Shown: positions 24,970 through 33,805, numbered from the stretch's first letter. The stretch: DNA of 64,000 nucleotides from Prevotella sp. (GCA_017458005.1 JAFTGH010000023.1:1-64000); one strand, 5' to 3'. Numbers and translations: made by a program. The notes: a model not told the origin generated them from the letters alone.

Positions 24970-26787
24970 ATGGACTCTCAAGAAAACGCTCTCGAACAGG
25001 AGCAGAACGTGGAACAGAACGTAGTGGAAACAGAGGCAGCAGCCCCAGTAACCCCAGTAGCAGAACCAGAGCATAAGCAATACCAAAGCAAAAAGGAGGT
25101 GTTGCAGCGCGCTCGTGAAATAGCCCAAGGGGAGGAGGCGCCACAGAAAGAGGAGGTAGACTATCTGAAGACTGCCTTCTATAAACTGCATATCGCGGAG
25201 CGAGAGGCACGTCTGAAAGAGTATATTGACGGCGGAGGCGACCCTGAGGCATACCAGATCCTGCCTGATGAGGACGAGGAGGCTTTCAAGGCTGAGATGG
25301 GCATCATCAAGGAGAAGCGCCAGAAACTCTTCAAGGAGCAGGAGCAGGAGAAGCAGGAGAATCTCCAGAAGAAACTCGACATCATCGAGAAGATCAAGGC
25401 GATGGTGACCTCTCCTGAGGAGGCTAACAAGTCATACAAGGAGTTCAAGGCACTGCAAGAAGAGTGGAAGGAGATCAAGAACGTGCCTGCCGAGAAAGCA
25501 AATGAACTCTGGCGTAACTACCAACTCTATGTGGAGCAGTTCTATGACCTGTTGAAACTCAATAGCGAGGCTCGCGAGTACGACTTCAAGAAGAACCTTG
25601 AACTGAAGACGAAACTCTGTGAGGCAGCCGAGAAACTGGCTGAGGAGCCAGAGGTTATCAGCGCGTTCCACCAGTTGCAGAAACTCCATCAGGAGTTTCG
25701 TGAGATCGGTCCTGTCGCCAAGGAACTCCGTGAGGAGATATGGACCCGCTTCAAGGCTGCGTCGACAGTGATCAATAAGCGCCATCAGCAGCATTTCGAG
25801 GAACTCCGTGCCAAGGAGGAGGAGAACCTCGCCCGTAAGACAGCACTCTGCGAGAAGGTGGAGGCTATCGCTGCCGAGGAGAACAAAGGAAGTGCTGACT
25901 GGGAGCGTCATACCAAGGAGATTATCGCCATCCAGGCGGAGTGGAAGACTATCGGCTTTGCTCCTCAGAAGATGAATGTCAAGATCTTCGAGCGGTTCCG
26001 TGCAGCCTGCGACGACTTCTTTGGTCGTAAGGCGGAGTATTTCAAGGGACTCAAGGAGAACTTCAAGGAGAATGCCGACAAGAAGCGCGCGCTGATTGAG
26101 AAGGCAAAGGCATTGCAAGACTCTACAGAGTGGAAGTCGACCAGTGATAAACTCATCAACCTGCAGAAGGAGTGGAAGACCATCGGTATGGTGCCTAAGA
26201 AACTGGGCGACCAACTGTGGGAGGAGTTTCTGGGTGCTTGTAATAAGTTCTTCGAGGCTCGTAATGCCGCAGGTGCTGGCACACGTGGTGAGGAGTATCA
26301 GAACCTGGAGAAGAAACGGGGCATTATCGAGCAACTCAAAGCCGCTGCCGAGGAGGCTGGCGAGGGCTTGCAGGAGAAGGTCCAGAAACTGGTGGAGGAA
26401 TACCAGAGCGTCGGACACGTGCCCTTCAAGGAGAAAGACAAGGTCTACGAGGAGTATCATGCCGTCGTAGACAAACTCTATAAGGAATTGAACATCACCG
26501 TTGCTAAGCGTCGCCTCAATAAGTTTAAGGACAACCTCAAGCAGGTGGCAGAGCGTGGTGAGAATGCTCTTGACAATGAGCGTGCCCGCCTGATGCGACA
26601 GTACGAGCAGTTGAAGGCAGAGGTGCAGACCTATGAGAACAACCTCGGGTTCCTCAATGCCTCCTCGAAGAAGGGTAACTCCTTGATTGACGAGATGAAT
26701 CGCAAGGTGCAGAAACTGAAAGACGAGGTTCAACTGGTTCGTGATAAGATCAAAGCGATTGATGCTGAGAATCGTGAGAAAGAATAA
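24970..26787 (+). CDS. DUF349 repeat protein, coiled-coil
   Basis: A 605-residue cytoplasmic protein made almost entirely of charged helices. Several DUF349 repeats are visible, each with a W-K-x-I-G/N core and a W-x-x-F-x-x-A segment: EEWKEIKNVPAEKANELWRN, RTFKAA-like WTRFKAASTVINKRHQQHFE, EWKTIGFAPQKMNVKIFERF and EWKTIGMVPKKLGDQLWEEF. The N-terminus is Glu/Gln/Val-rich and disordered; the C-terminus is a long coiled coil. The function is unknown; DUF349 proteins resemble structural or scaffold proteins. It is monocistronic, with its own promoter and a strong terminator directly at the stop codon. Confidence 0.88.
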   Translation: MDSQENALEQEQNVEQNVVETEAAAPVTPVAEPEHKQYQSKKEVLQRAREIAQGEEAPQKEEVDYLKTAFYKLHIAEREARLKEYIDGGGDPEAYQILPDEDEEAFKAEMGIIKEKRQKLFKEQEQEKQENLQKKLDIIEKIKAMVTSPEEANKSYKEFKALQEEWKEIKNVPAEKANELWRNYQLYVEQFYDLLKLNSEAREYDFKKNLELKTKLCEAAEKLAEEPEVISAFHQLQKLHQEFREIGPVAKELREEIWTRFKAASTVINKRHQQHFEELRAKEEENLARKTALCEKVEAIAAEENKGSADWERHTKEIIAIQAEWKTIGFAPQKMNVKIFERFRAACDDFFGRKAEYFKGLKENFKENADKKRALIEKAKALQDSTEWKSTSDKLINLQKEWKTIGMVPKKLGDQLWEEFLGACNKFFEARNAAGAGTRGEEYQNLEKKRGIIEQLKAAAEEAGEGLQEKVQKLVEEYQSVGHVPFKEKDKVYEEYHAVVDKLYKELNITVAKRRLNKFKDNLKQVAERGENALDNERARLMRQYEQLKAEVQTYENNLGFLNASSKKGNSLIDEMNRKVQKLKDEVQLVRDKIKAIDAENREKE

Positions 26788-26824
26788 AAGAACAAAGCCC
26801 TGCCCACCGCAGGGCTTTGTTCTT
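26788..26824 (+). terminator. Rho-independent terminator of the DUF349 gene
   Basis: A perfect 16-bp stem (AAGAACAAAGCCCTGC with its complement) and a 5-nt loop, beginning right after the TAA stop. The A/T ends make it work in both directions. Confidence 0.9.
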
Positions 26825-26850
26825 TATTCGCCAAATCTACGGAGGTGCCG

Positions 26851-26933
26851 CTTCCTTGCCTCGAAGGCCGTACCTTCGAGGGCAGGAAGTGCCACCTTCG
26901 AGGGTCGGAGGTACGGCCTTCGCAGGGAGGAAG
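26851..26933. repeat. Imperfect long inverted repeat in noncoding DNA
   Basis: The 24-nt arms at 26851-26874 and 26910-26933 share CGAAGGCCGTACC and CTTCCT ends, with several CTTCGAGG units between. This belongs to the 720-bp gene-free stretch 26788-27509. Open frames across it are repeat translations and not convincing genes. Confidence 0.6.
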
Positions 26934-27296
26934 TAGGGCCTTTGAAAAGTCTCGTTATTTTATGTTCAAAGTTATATATTATTTTTTTTTCGAACATCCC
27001 CCAACCCCTTCACCCTTGAAGGGGCTTCACCTCTCCCCCTGTATCCCCCTCCCCTCAGGGGCGGGGGAAAACTCGTCGTCGCAGAAACCGCGACTCCTCC
27101 TATGTTTTGGTATCGCGGGACGACGCGATGTTTTTTGACGCCGCCTACGCTAAACGCTGGTCGGCGATAGGGGAAGGGAAATAAGCAACAGTGTTGGAGT
27201 CCCGCACGAAGTGCGTTAAAAAAACATGGCGAACCCCGAAGGGGCGAAAGCCTGAGAGCCATACCAAAACTTTGATGGAGGGCGGTTGCCGCCCGT

Positions 27297-27385
27297 AATC
27301 AATTGAGCCTCCCCATATAGGGGGAGGATGGGAGGGGGTGGATGTTTCTTTTAGTTCTTTTCTTTGCGCCAAAGAAAAGGACAGA
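27297..27385. repeat. 89-bp perfect repeat, copy 2 (matches 1-89)
   Basis: Identical to positions 1-89. Beyond 27385 both copies continue with a different but equally palindromic CTTTTTCGAAAAAG block. Upstream, 26995-27296 is C/G-run rich (CCCCCTCCCC, GGGGCGGGGG) with hairpins such as GCACGAAGTGC. The CATCCCCCAACCCC start at about 26994 loosely mirrors the GGGAGGGGGTGGATG at about 27330-27344, so 26994-27344 may be one MITE-like unit. No transposase is present. Confidence 0.65.
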
Positions 27386-27432
27386 TTCCTTTTTGTAACT
27401 TTTTCGAAAAAGTTATAGAATGGAATAATAAT

Positions 27433-27481
27433 CGTTTGTGGCTTACAAACGGGTCGAATGTAAGCCACAAACGACCCGTTT
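27433..27481. repeat. Interlocking inverted repeats downstream of the EamA gene
   Basis: Arm A (27433-27447, CGTTTGTGGCTTACA) is perfectly complementary to 27459-27473. Arm B (27447-27456, AAACGGGTCG) is perfectly complementary to 27472-27481. The order A-B-A'-B' means both stems together would form a pseudoknot, otherwise they are alternatives. A short GTTTGT/ACAAAC hairpin is a third option. It lies 28 bp beyond the EamA stop codon on the minus strand and may serve as its terminator. Confidence 0.6.
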
Positions 27482-27509
27482 GAACGTTACATTCACTCCG
27501 TATATTACA

Positions 27510-28427
27510 TTATCCCAAAAAGAACAAACTGACACCAAGGACGGAGATAACGGAACCAAGGACTGAACGCCATGTGATCTTCTGATGGAAAAGCCAGTAT
27601 GAGGGCAGGATGATAATAATGGGTGTCAGTGCCATCAATGTGGAGGCAATGCCCGCGCTCGTGTACTGCACCGCCATCAGCGAGAACCCCACTCCGATAA
27701 ATGGTCCGAAGATAGTAGTGGCAGTAGCGACGGTCAGCCCTTTACGGTCGTGCATGGCATCACGCAAGGGCTTGAATCCCTCGCGGGCATATAGCAGGAT
27801 ACTGAAACCGATGGTGCCGGCAATGCAGCGCAGGAAATTGGCACTGAACGGAATAAGCCAGTCGGGCATGGCACCGCTTTCGTAATGGTCCATACCGATC
27901 TTGCTCAATACCAAGCCGATTCCCTGGCAGAGAGCGGCGCCAATGGCAAAGAGCACACCGTTAAGCGGTAACTTCAATGATACCCCGTGGTGCTCACCAC
28001 GACCTAACACGGAGATGCCGATGCCGATAAGGGTAATAAGCATGGCGACAATACTCATGGGTGCCATCTGTTGTCCCAAGGTGATCCATGCCATCAATGC
28101 CGCCGCCAATGGTGCCAGCGTCATAAACAACTGTCCGTAACGTGAGCCGATGATGATATAGCACTGGAAGAGACAGAAATCGCCGATGACGTAACCGACC
28201 AATCCCGAAAGCAGCATCCATCCGCATGCCTCCAGTGATCCGATAGGCGGAAGAGGCGAGCCTGTCACGACCCAAAACAGCACCACAGAGAGCAGTAGTG
28301 CCAACGACATGCGAAGCACATTCAGCGTCAGGTTGCCTAATCTCTTGCTGCCAAACTCGCTGAGCAGTGCGGTGGCAGTCCATGAGAAAGCCACGCCAAT
28401 GGATATCAGTTCTCCGAAGTATGTCAT
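27510..28427 (-). CDS. EamA/DMT-family transporter
   Basis: Inner-membrane transporter of the drug/metabolite superfamily, 305 residues, with about ten hydrophobic segments arranged as two EamA repeats (about 5-140 and 155-300). The first has ISIGVAFSWTATALLSEFGSKRLG and the second SLMAVQYTSAGIASTLMALTPIIIILPSYW, the usual last-repeat signature. Substrates of this group are amino acids or other metabolites and cannot be assigned. The gene follows the tRNA-Gln terminator by 24 bp. No clear -7 box was seen between them. Confidence 0.9.
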   Translation of the reverse strand: MTYFGELISIGVAFSWTATALLSEFGSKRLGNLTLNVLRMSLALLLSVVLFWVVTGSPLPPIGSLEACGWMLLSGLVGYVIGDFCLFQCYIIIGSRYGQLFMTLAPLAAALMAWITLGQQMAPMSIVAMLITLIGIGISVLGRGEHHGVSLKLPLNGVLFAIGAALCQGIGLVLSKIGMDHYESGAMPDWLIPFSANFLRCIAGTIGFSILLYAREGFKPLRDAMHDRKGLTVATATTIFGPFIGVGFSLMAVQYTSAGIASTLMALTPIIIILPSYWLFHQKITWRSVLGSVISVLGVSLFFLG

Positions 28428-28450
28428 TTTTGTTTCTATGCTATAAAAGC

Positions 28451-28477
28451 AAAAGGCTTCCGAAACAGAAGCCTTTT
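28451..28477 (-). terminator. Terminator between tRNA-Gln and the EamA gene
   Basis: Perfect stem AAAAGGCTTC/GAAGCCTTTT with a 7-nt loop. It lies 4 nt beyond the tRNA 3' end on the minus strand, with T runs on both sides. Confidence 0.85.
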
Positions 28478-28480
28478 TTG

Positions 28481-28551
28481 TTGGGGTACCCGGACTCGAA
28501 CCAGGAAAGGCAGGACCAGAATCTGCAGTGTTACCATTACACCATACCCCA
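28481..28551 (-). tRNA. tRNA-Gln (anticodon CTG)
   Basis: Read on the minus strand, the 7-bp acceptor stem is TGGGGTA/TACCCCA, the D arm carries GGTGTAATGG, and the T arm shows TGGTTCGAGTCC. The anticodon loop TTCTGGT puts CTG at positions 34-36, reading CAG glutamine codons. The last anticodon-stem pair is an A-C mismatch. The discriminator base is A and CCA is not encoded, as is usual in Bacteroidetes. A stable terminator follows directly. Confidence 0.9.
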
Positions 28552-28683
28552 ATTACAGGTGCAAATCTGAATTTGCGCCTGCAAAGGTAGTGCTTTTTTC
28601 GGAAAACGCCAAAAAAAACGACTATTTTTTCTAAAAAAGCGCAAAAAAACTTGTTTTACTCCTATAATGTCAGGAAATAGGTG

Positions 28684-28691
28684 TACCTTTG
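28684..28691 (+). promoter_or_regulatory. Promoter -7 box (TACCTTTG) of rsfS-ftsH-cdsA
   Basis: TACCTTTG, 28 nt before the rsfS ATG. It is the only box ahead of the three-gene operon. Confidence 0.7.
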
Positions 28692-28719
28692 CATCTTAAT
28701 AACACATTATTATATATAA

Positions 28720-29079
28720 ATGGAAGCATCAACACAACTGGTTGAGACTATCAAAAAGGGAATACAAGAGAAAAAGGGATCGCAGATTGTCGTTGCCGAC
28801 TTGAAGGGCATCGACGGGGCGATTTGTCATTATTTCGTGATATGCCAGGGAAACTCACCTGCGCAGGTGGAGGCTATCGCTGAGTCGGTGGGCGAGTTCG
28901 CCCGCAAGGAGATGGCGGAGAAGCCTACTGCCGTGGCAGGACTGGAGAACGCGCAATGGGTGGCGATGGACTATACCGACGTGATGGTTCATATCTTCTT
29001 GCCCGATGTCCGTGAGTATTATGATTTGGAGCATTTGTGGGATGACGCTAATCTTACCCATGTTCCTGACTTAGATTAA
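28720..29079 (+). CDS. rsfS: Ribosome silencing factor RsfS
   Basis: Binds ribosomal protein L14 and prevents joining of the subunits when nutrients are scarce. The 119-residue protein is of family length, with the core DLKGIDGAICHYFVICQGNSPAQVEAIAES and the conserved WVAMDYTDVMVHIFLPDVREYYDLEHLW near the C-terminus. It is the first gene of an operon and lies 6 nt ahead of ftsH. This rsfS-ftsH-cdsA order is conserved in Bacteroidetes. Confidence 0.95.
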   Translation: MEASTQLVETIKKGIQEKKGSQIVVADLKGIDGAICHYFVICQGNSPAQVEAIAESVGEFARKEMAEKPTAVAGLENAQWVAMDYTDVMVHIFLPDVREYYDLEHLWDDANLTHVPDLD

Positions 29080-29085
29080 AACGAT

Positions 29086-31149
29086 ATGAGTAATAAGCCA
29101 AACAAAAACAAGCCGCAGATGAATATGCCCAAGTTCAATATGAACTGGATATATATGCTTGCCATCGTCGCCCTCGCTGTACTGTATCTGACGGGTGGCG
29201 GCGAGAATACGAGTGTGCAGACCACGACATCGTATAGCAACTTCAAGACATGGGTCATGAAGGGCTATGCCTCTAAGATCGTGGTCAATAAGAACACGAA
29301 TACGTTGCAGATGTATGTCAAGCCTGAGCATATCCGTGACGTGTTCCATCAGGGCGTGAAGTCGACGGGCAAAGAGCCAACGGTGTCCGTGGAGTTCGGT
29401 TCTGTAGACCAAGTGGAGCAGTTTGTCAACCAGGCTCGCGAATTGAAGAAGTTCAGTGGCGAGTTGTCGTATAACAACCAGCGGGAGAGCGAGTTCTTCA
29501 ACTCCTTGATCATGAATGTGCTCTTCTTCGCGGGTATCATCTTCGTGTGGATATTCATCATGCGCCGCATGGGTGGCGGTGGCATGGGCGGCGGTGGAGG
29601 CATCTTCAGCGTCGGCAAGTCGAAGGCGCAGATGTACGAGAAAGGCGGCTCACTGGGTATCACCTTCAAGGACGTGGCTGGTCAGGCTGGCGCCAAGCAG
29701 GAGATGCAGGAGATCGTGGATTTCCTGAAGAATCCGCAGAAATATACAGACTTGGGTGGAAAGATTCCCAAGGGTGCCTTGCTGGTAGGTCCTCCAGGAA
29801 CGGGTAAGACCCTTCTTGCCAAGGCGGTGGCAGGCGAGGCTGGCGTGCCTTTCTTCTCGATGAGCGGTTCCGACTTCGTGGAGATGTTCGTCGGTGTGGG
29901 TGCCAGTCGTGTGCGTGACCTGTTCAACCAAGCGAAGTCGAAGGCTCCTTGTATCATCTTCATTGATGAGATTGATGCCGTAGGACGCGCTCGTTCCAAG
30001 AACCCCGCCATGGGTGGCAATGATGAGCGTGAGAATACGCTGAACGCCTTGTTGACGGAGATGGACGGCTTTGGTACCAATAGCGGTATCATCACCCTTG
30101 CCGCCACCAACCGTGCCGATATGCTCGACTCTGCCTTGATGCGTGCTGGTCGTTTCGACCGTCAGATACATGTCGACCTGCCTGACCTCAGCGAGCGTAA
30201 GGAGGTGTTCCAGGTTCATCTGAAGCCTTTGAAACTCGATGAGAACTTGGATGTGGACTTCCTTGCCCGTCAGACTCCGGGCTTCTCGGGTGCTGATATC
30301 GCCAACGTATGTAATGAGGCTGCGCTGATTGCCGCCCGCCATAATAGTCCCAAAGTCGGGAAGCAGGACTTCCTCGATGCCGTCGACCGTATCATCGGTG
30401 GACTGGAGAAGAAGACGAAGGTGATGACGGAGGCGGAGAAACGCTCTATAGCCATCCACGAGGCAGGACACGCCACCATCTCTTGGTTTACGGAGTTTGC
30501 CAATCCGCTCGTGAAAGTCTCTATCGTACCCCGTGGACAGGCGCTGGGCGCTGCTTGGTATCTGCCAGAGGAGCGTGTCCTGCAGACCAAGGAGGCGATG
30601 CTTGACGAGATGTGCTCCCTCTTGGGTGGACGTGCCGCGGAGGAACTGTTTGTCGGACATATCTCCACGGGTGCCATGAACGACCTGGAGCGTACTACCA
30701 AACAGGCATACGGTATGATTGCCTATGCGGGTATGAGCGAGAAACTGCCTAATATCTGCTATTACAACAATAACGAATACTCGTTCCAACGCCCCTACTC
30801 AGAGACGACGGCGAAGGTGATGGACGACGAGGTGCTGAAAATGATCAACGAGCAGTATGAGCGTGCCAAGCAGATCCTGATAGCGCATAAGGAGGGACAT
30901 GCCCGTCTCGCCCAGTTGCTGATGGACCGTGAGGTGATCTTCGCGGACGACGTGGAGGAGATTTTTGGCAAGCGTCCATGGACCAGTCGCGCAGAGGAAC
31001 TCCTGGAGGCACAGCAGCGTGCGGAGGCAGAGCGCATGGCAGAGGAGCGTGCCAAGGAACTGGAAGCAGAGAAGAAAGAAGTGGAAGTCTCAGAGAACTC
31101 CGAGAACTCAGGGCCCTCCGAGAATTCAGAGAACTCCGAGTCAAAATAA
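29086..31149 (+). CDS. ftsH: ATP-dependent zinc metalloprotease FtsH
   Basis: Hexameric membrane AAA+ protease that extracts and degrades membrane and misfolded proteins. It is 687 residues long, with transmembrane segments at about 20-37 and 141-160 and a glycine-rich linker ([10 protein letters not shown]). The AAA domain has Walker A GPPGTGKT (235-242), Walker [13 protein letters not shown] and the SRH region [15 protein letters not shown]. The zinc-binding HEAGH is at 458-462. The C-terminus after about 655 is a Glu/Lys helix followed by a Ser-Glu-Asn repeat tail encoded by short DNA repeats. That tail is not part of the family core and is probably disordered. Confidence 0.97.
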   Translation: MSNKPNKNKPQMNMPKFNMNWIYMLAIVALAVLYLTGGGENTSVQTTTSYSNFKTWVMKGYASKIVVNKNTNTLQMYVKPEHIRDVFHQGVKSTGKEPTVSVEFGSVDQVEQFVNQARELKKFSGELSYNNQRESEFFNSLIMNVLFFAGIIFVWIFIMRRMGGGGMGGGGGIFSVGKSKAQMYEKGGSLGITFKDVAGQAGAKQEMQEIVDFLKNPQKYTDLGGKIPKGALLVGPPGTGKTLLAKAVAGEAGVPFFSMSGSDFVEMFVGVGASRVRDLFNQAKSKAPCIIFIDEIDAVGRARSKNPAMGGNDERENTLNALLTEMDGFGTNSGIITLAATNRADMLDSALMRAGRFDRQIHVDLPDLSERKEVFQVHLKPLKLDENLDVDFLARQTPGFSGADIANVCNEAALIAARHNSPKVGKQDFLDAVDRIIGGLEKKTKVMTEAEKRSIAIHEAGHATISWFTEFANPLVKVSIVPRGQALGAAWYLPEERVLQTKEAMLDEMCSLLGGRAAEELFVGHISTGAMNDLERTTKQAYGMIAYAGMSEKLPNICYYNNNEYSFQRPYSETTAKVMDDEVLKMINEQYERAKQILIAHKEGHARLAQLLMDREVIFADDVEEIFGKRPWTSRAEELLEAQQRAEAERMAEERAKELEAEKKEVEVSENSENSGPSENSENSESK

Positions 31150-31156
31150 TAAGCCT

Positions 31157-32044
31157 ATGAAAAATTTCATTGTCAGAACCATTACGGGTATCATCTTTGT
31201 GGCTGCCATTGTGGCAAGTTTCCTTCGCCCAGAGGCAATGGTGTTGTTGTTCGCTATCGTGACAGGACTTACCATCTGGGAGTTTACGGGACTGGTGAAC
31301 GAGCGTCCGGGAGTGACCGTCAACCGCTTTATCTCGACAGTGGCGGGTGTCTATTTCTTTTTCGCGATGACCTACTACTGCAGTGATATCTATGGAGGTG
31401 CCGCCAAGTCGGTCGTCTTCATTCCCTATCTGGTGACGGTTATCTATCTGCTGGTGGCGGAACTCTACCTGAAGCAGGCAGACCCTATCAACGACTGGGC
31501 ATATACCATGTTGTCGCAGATGTATATCGCCTTGCCGTTCTCACTGCTTAACGTTCTGGCGTTCACAGCCTCCCCTGAGGGACTGGTGCTCTTCAATCCC
31601 ATCCTGCCCTTGTCGGTATTCATCTTCTTGTGGATGAACGACACGGGAGCCTATTGCGTGGGATCGCTGATAGGCAGGCATAAACTCTTCCCCCGTATCT
31701 CACCGGGGAAGTCATGGGAGGGAAGTATAGGTGGCGGTATCGTCGTATTGTTGGTCGCCTACCTCATATACCTTTTTGACAGCGGGCAACTGACCTATCT
31801 CGCTGATGCGGGCTTCAGGTCAAGTGGAATGCTCACCATGGCGCAGTGGCTGGGACTGGGACTCGTCGTCGTTGTCTTCGGCACATGGGGCGACTTGGTG
31901 GAGAGTCTCTTCAAGCGTACGCTTGGCATCAAGGATAGTGGTAGTATCCTGCCTGGTCATGGTGGTATGCTCGACCGTTTCGACTCCTCCCTTCTTGCCA
32001 TTCCCGCAGCCGTCGTTTATTTGTACACTATATCTTTATTTTGA
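31157..32044 (+). CDS. cdsA: Phosphatidate cytidylyltransferase
   Basis: Makes CDP-diacylglycerol from phosphatidate and CTP, the branch point of phospholipid synthesis. The 295-residue protein has about eight transmembrane segments and the family signature near the C-terminus: SPGKSWEGSIGG, then DLVESLFKRTLGIKDSGSILPGHGGMLDRFDS. The ATG at 31157 was chosen because earlier in-frame codons overlap ftsH. It lies 7 nt after ftsH and is the last gene of the operon. Confidence 0.95.
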   Translation: MKNFIVRTITGIIFVAAIVASFLRPEAMVLLFAIVTGLTIWEFTGLVNERPGVTVNRFISTVAGVYFFFAMTYYCSDIYGGAAKSVVFIPYLVTVIYLLVAELYLKQADPINDWAYTMLSQMYIALPFSLLNVLAFTASPEGLVLFNPILPLSVFIFLWMNDTGAYCVGSLIGRHKLFPRISPGKSWEGSIGGGIVVLLVAYLIYLFDSGQLTYLADAGFRSSGMLTMAQWLGLGLVVVVFGTWGDLVESLFKRTLGIKDSGSILPGHGGMLDRFDSSLLAIPAAVVYLYTISLF

Positions 32045-32103
32045 TAAAGGTAAAATGCTATCATAGGAACATTAATTAATATTATAAATAAAACTACTAA
32101 AAA

Positions 32104-33063
32104 ATGAGAAAATTTATTTGTTTCTTTTTACCCTTTTACCTTTTTACCTTTTTACCTTTGCATGCCAACGATCCCGTCAAGCAATACGGGCAACTGCAAG
32201 TAAAGGGCGCTCAACTCTGCGACCAGAACGGGAATCCTGTTATCTTGCGTGGTGTTAGTCTGGGCTGGCATAACATCTGGCCTCGTTTCTATAATAAAAA
32301 GGTGGTCAAGACCCTCAAGGAGGACTGGAATGCCAGCGTGGTACGTGCCGCTATGGGAATCCTCATAGAGGACAACTACTTGGAGAACCCTACCTTTGCC
32401 ATGCAGTGTATCACCCCTGTCATTGAGGCTGCCATCAAGAATAATGTCTATGTCATCATCGATTGGCACTCCCATATTCTGAAGACCGCTGAGGCAAAGA
32501 GGTTCTTTGGGGAGATGGCGCAGAAGTACGGCAAGTATCCGCATGTCATCTATGAGATATACAATGAGCCGGTGGAGGACACTTGGGCAGACTTGAAGAA
32601 ATACGCTACGGAGGTGATTGGCGAGATTCGTAAATACGACCCCGATAATATCGTCCTTGTGGGCTGCCCCCATTGGGATCAGGACATCCACTTGGTAGCG
32701 GAGAGCCCATTGACAGGTTTCTCCAATATCATGTACACCGTTCATTTCTATGCCGCCACCCATGGTGACTACTTGCGTGACCGCATGGAGGATGCCGTTA
32801 AGAAGGGCATTCCCGTCTTTATCTCGGAGAGCGGTGCCACAGAGGCTTCAGGCGACGGAAAGATTGACCCCGAGTCGGAAGAGCAGTGGATTCAACTCTG
32901 TGAGCGTCTTGGTGTCAGTTGGGTATGCTGGTCTATCAGCGACAAGAATGAGAGTTGCTCGATGCTCCTTCCCCGTGCCACAGCCACAGGGCCATGGGCA
33001 GACGATGTCATCAAGGTCTACGGAAAACTGGTCAAGGGACTCTTGAGGAAGTACAACCAATAA
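32104..33063 (+). CDS. Endo-beta-1,4-glucanase (cellulase), glycoside hydrolase family 5
   Basis: Predicted to hydrolyse beta-1,4-glucans (cellulose, mixed-linkage glucan) with retention. The 319-residue protein is a single GH5 catalytic domain (subfamily 2-like) with a signal peptide and no binding module. Visible signatures are ILRGVSLGWHN, VIIDWHSH, the acid/base E155 in YEIYNEP, HFYAATHG and nucleophile E242 in VFISESGATEASG. The hydrophobic core of the signal peptide (PFYLFTFLPL) is encoded by a repeat array found elsewhere in the window. No sus genes or other cellulases are adjacent. Confidence 0.93.
   Translation: MRKFICFFLPFYLFTFLPLHANDPVKQYGQLQVKGAQLCDQNGNPVILRGVSLGWHNIWPRFYNKKVVKTLKEDWNASVVRAAMGILIEDNYLENPTFAMQCITPVIEAAIKNNVYVIIDWHSHILKTAEAKRFFGEMAQKYGKYPHVIYEIYNEPVEDTWADLKKYATEVIGEIRKYDPDNIVLVGCPHWDQDIHLVAESPLTGFSNIMYTVHFYAATHGDYLRDRMEDAVKKGIPVFISESGATEASGDGKIDPESEEQWIQLCERLGVSWVCWSISDKNESCSMLLPRATATGPWADDVIKVYGKLVKGLLRKYNQ
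32124..32160. repeat. AT-rich repeat arm (TTTTTACC units) inside the GH5 signal peptide
   Basis: Four to five tandem copies of a TTTTTACC-like unit. The same unit forms the arms at 49441-49494 and 49873-49907 and the array at 57494-57567. Here it encodes the PFYLFTFLP stretch of the signal peptide. Only one arm is present. Confidence 0.7.
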
Positions 33064-33793
33064 ACCCTTGCCGTGTCAGTGCTTTGATGAGCCCCTCAGA
33101 CATTGCCTCATTGTCTTTCCGTGTATAACGGATATCAGTAAACACCTGCGCGAGAGTCTCTTTGTGGTTGATTGCCACGAAATGCTGATTCTCGGGCAGG
33201 TGTTCTTTTGCCGTATAATAGGTGTCAATGTCTTTGGCAAGATAGTCTGTGTATGTCTCATGGTGGATGAAACTCTCCAAGGGCAGGCGGTCGGAGAGGG
33301 GAGGCTCCTCGGCGGGCCAGCCGACGGTGAGCGTGGCGACAGGGAACGTGAGTTTCGGCAGTTCCAGAATGTCGATGATCTGCTCGGGTTGATAGACCGT
33401 CGTCCCCAAATAGCAATATCCCAGTCCTTCCTCATCCATCAGGTTACAGAGTGTCTGTGTATAGAGCAGGGCATCGATACTGGCATTGAGGAACGACAGG
33501 AAATTGTCGTAGCCAGGTTCCGCGTTGCGGCAGCGAGCCCATGTGCTGGTACGGTTGAAGTCGGCGAGGATGGTGAGTACCACAGGAGCCTGTGTCACCA
33601 TGGGTTGGTTGAAATGCGCAGGGGCAAGCCGCTGCTTCATCTCATCGGAGCGGGTCACCACCACGCTATAGAGTTGGAGGTTACCCATTGTCTGTGTGCG
33701 ACTTGCCTCCGTCATGAGGCGGTTGAGGAGTTCCTCGCTCACTTCCTTGTTGCTGTATTGGCGAATTGTTCGCCGTGTTGTCAGATTCTTCAT
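33032..33793 (-). CDS. Nitroreductase-family FMN oxidoreductase
   Basis: NAD(P)H-dependent flavoprotein, about 253 residues, with the family N-terminus TTRRTIRQYSNKEVS (FMN phosphate binding), the MGNLQLYSVVVTRS segment and the LGTTVYQPEQIIDILELP region. The natural substrate is unknown; members reduce quinones, nitro compounds or flavins. Its 3' end overlaps the tail of the GH5 gene by 32 nt on opposite strands. The start at 33793 (MKNLTTRR) fits the family better than 33808, but the -7 box at 33798-33805 would then give an almost leaderless transcript. Confidence 0.87.
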   Translation of the reverse strand: MKNLTTRRTIRQYSNKEVSEELLNRLMTEASRTQTMGNLQLYSVVVTRSDEMKQRLAPAHFNQPMVTQAPVVLTILADFNRTSTWARCRNAEPGYDNFLSFLNASIDALLYTQTLCNLMDEEGLGYCYLGTTVYQPEQIIDILELPKLTFPVATLTVGWPAEEPPLSDRLPLESFIHHETYTDYLAKDIDTYYTAKEHLPENQHFVAINHKETLAQVFTDIRYTRKDNEAMSEGLIKALTRQGFIGCTSSRVP

Positions 33794-33797
33794 GCTG

Positions 33798-33805
33798 CAA
33801 AAGTA
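33798..33805 (-). promoter_or_regulatory. Possible promoter -7 box (TACTTTTG) of the nitroreductase gene
   Basis: TACTTTTG on the minus strand fits TAnnTTTG. It ends only about 5 nt before the preferred ATG, which would make the mRNA leaderless or nearly so. Confidence 0.45.

Noticed and set aside
27145..27468. 107-codon open frame on the minus strand with a protein-like appearance
   Set aside because: It is the translation of the palindrome-rich repeat (27297-27385 and flanks), has Pro-rich low-complexity content and no promoter. The same repeat at 1-89 gives different frames.
30965..31156. N-terminal extension of CdsA into ftsH
   Set aside because: The extension is an Arg/Gln-rich translation of ftsH in another frame; CdsA begins at the hydrophobic MKNFIVRTI.
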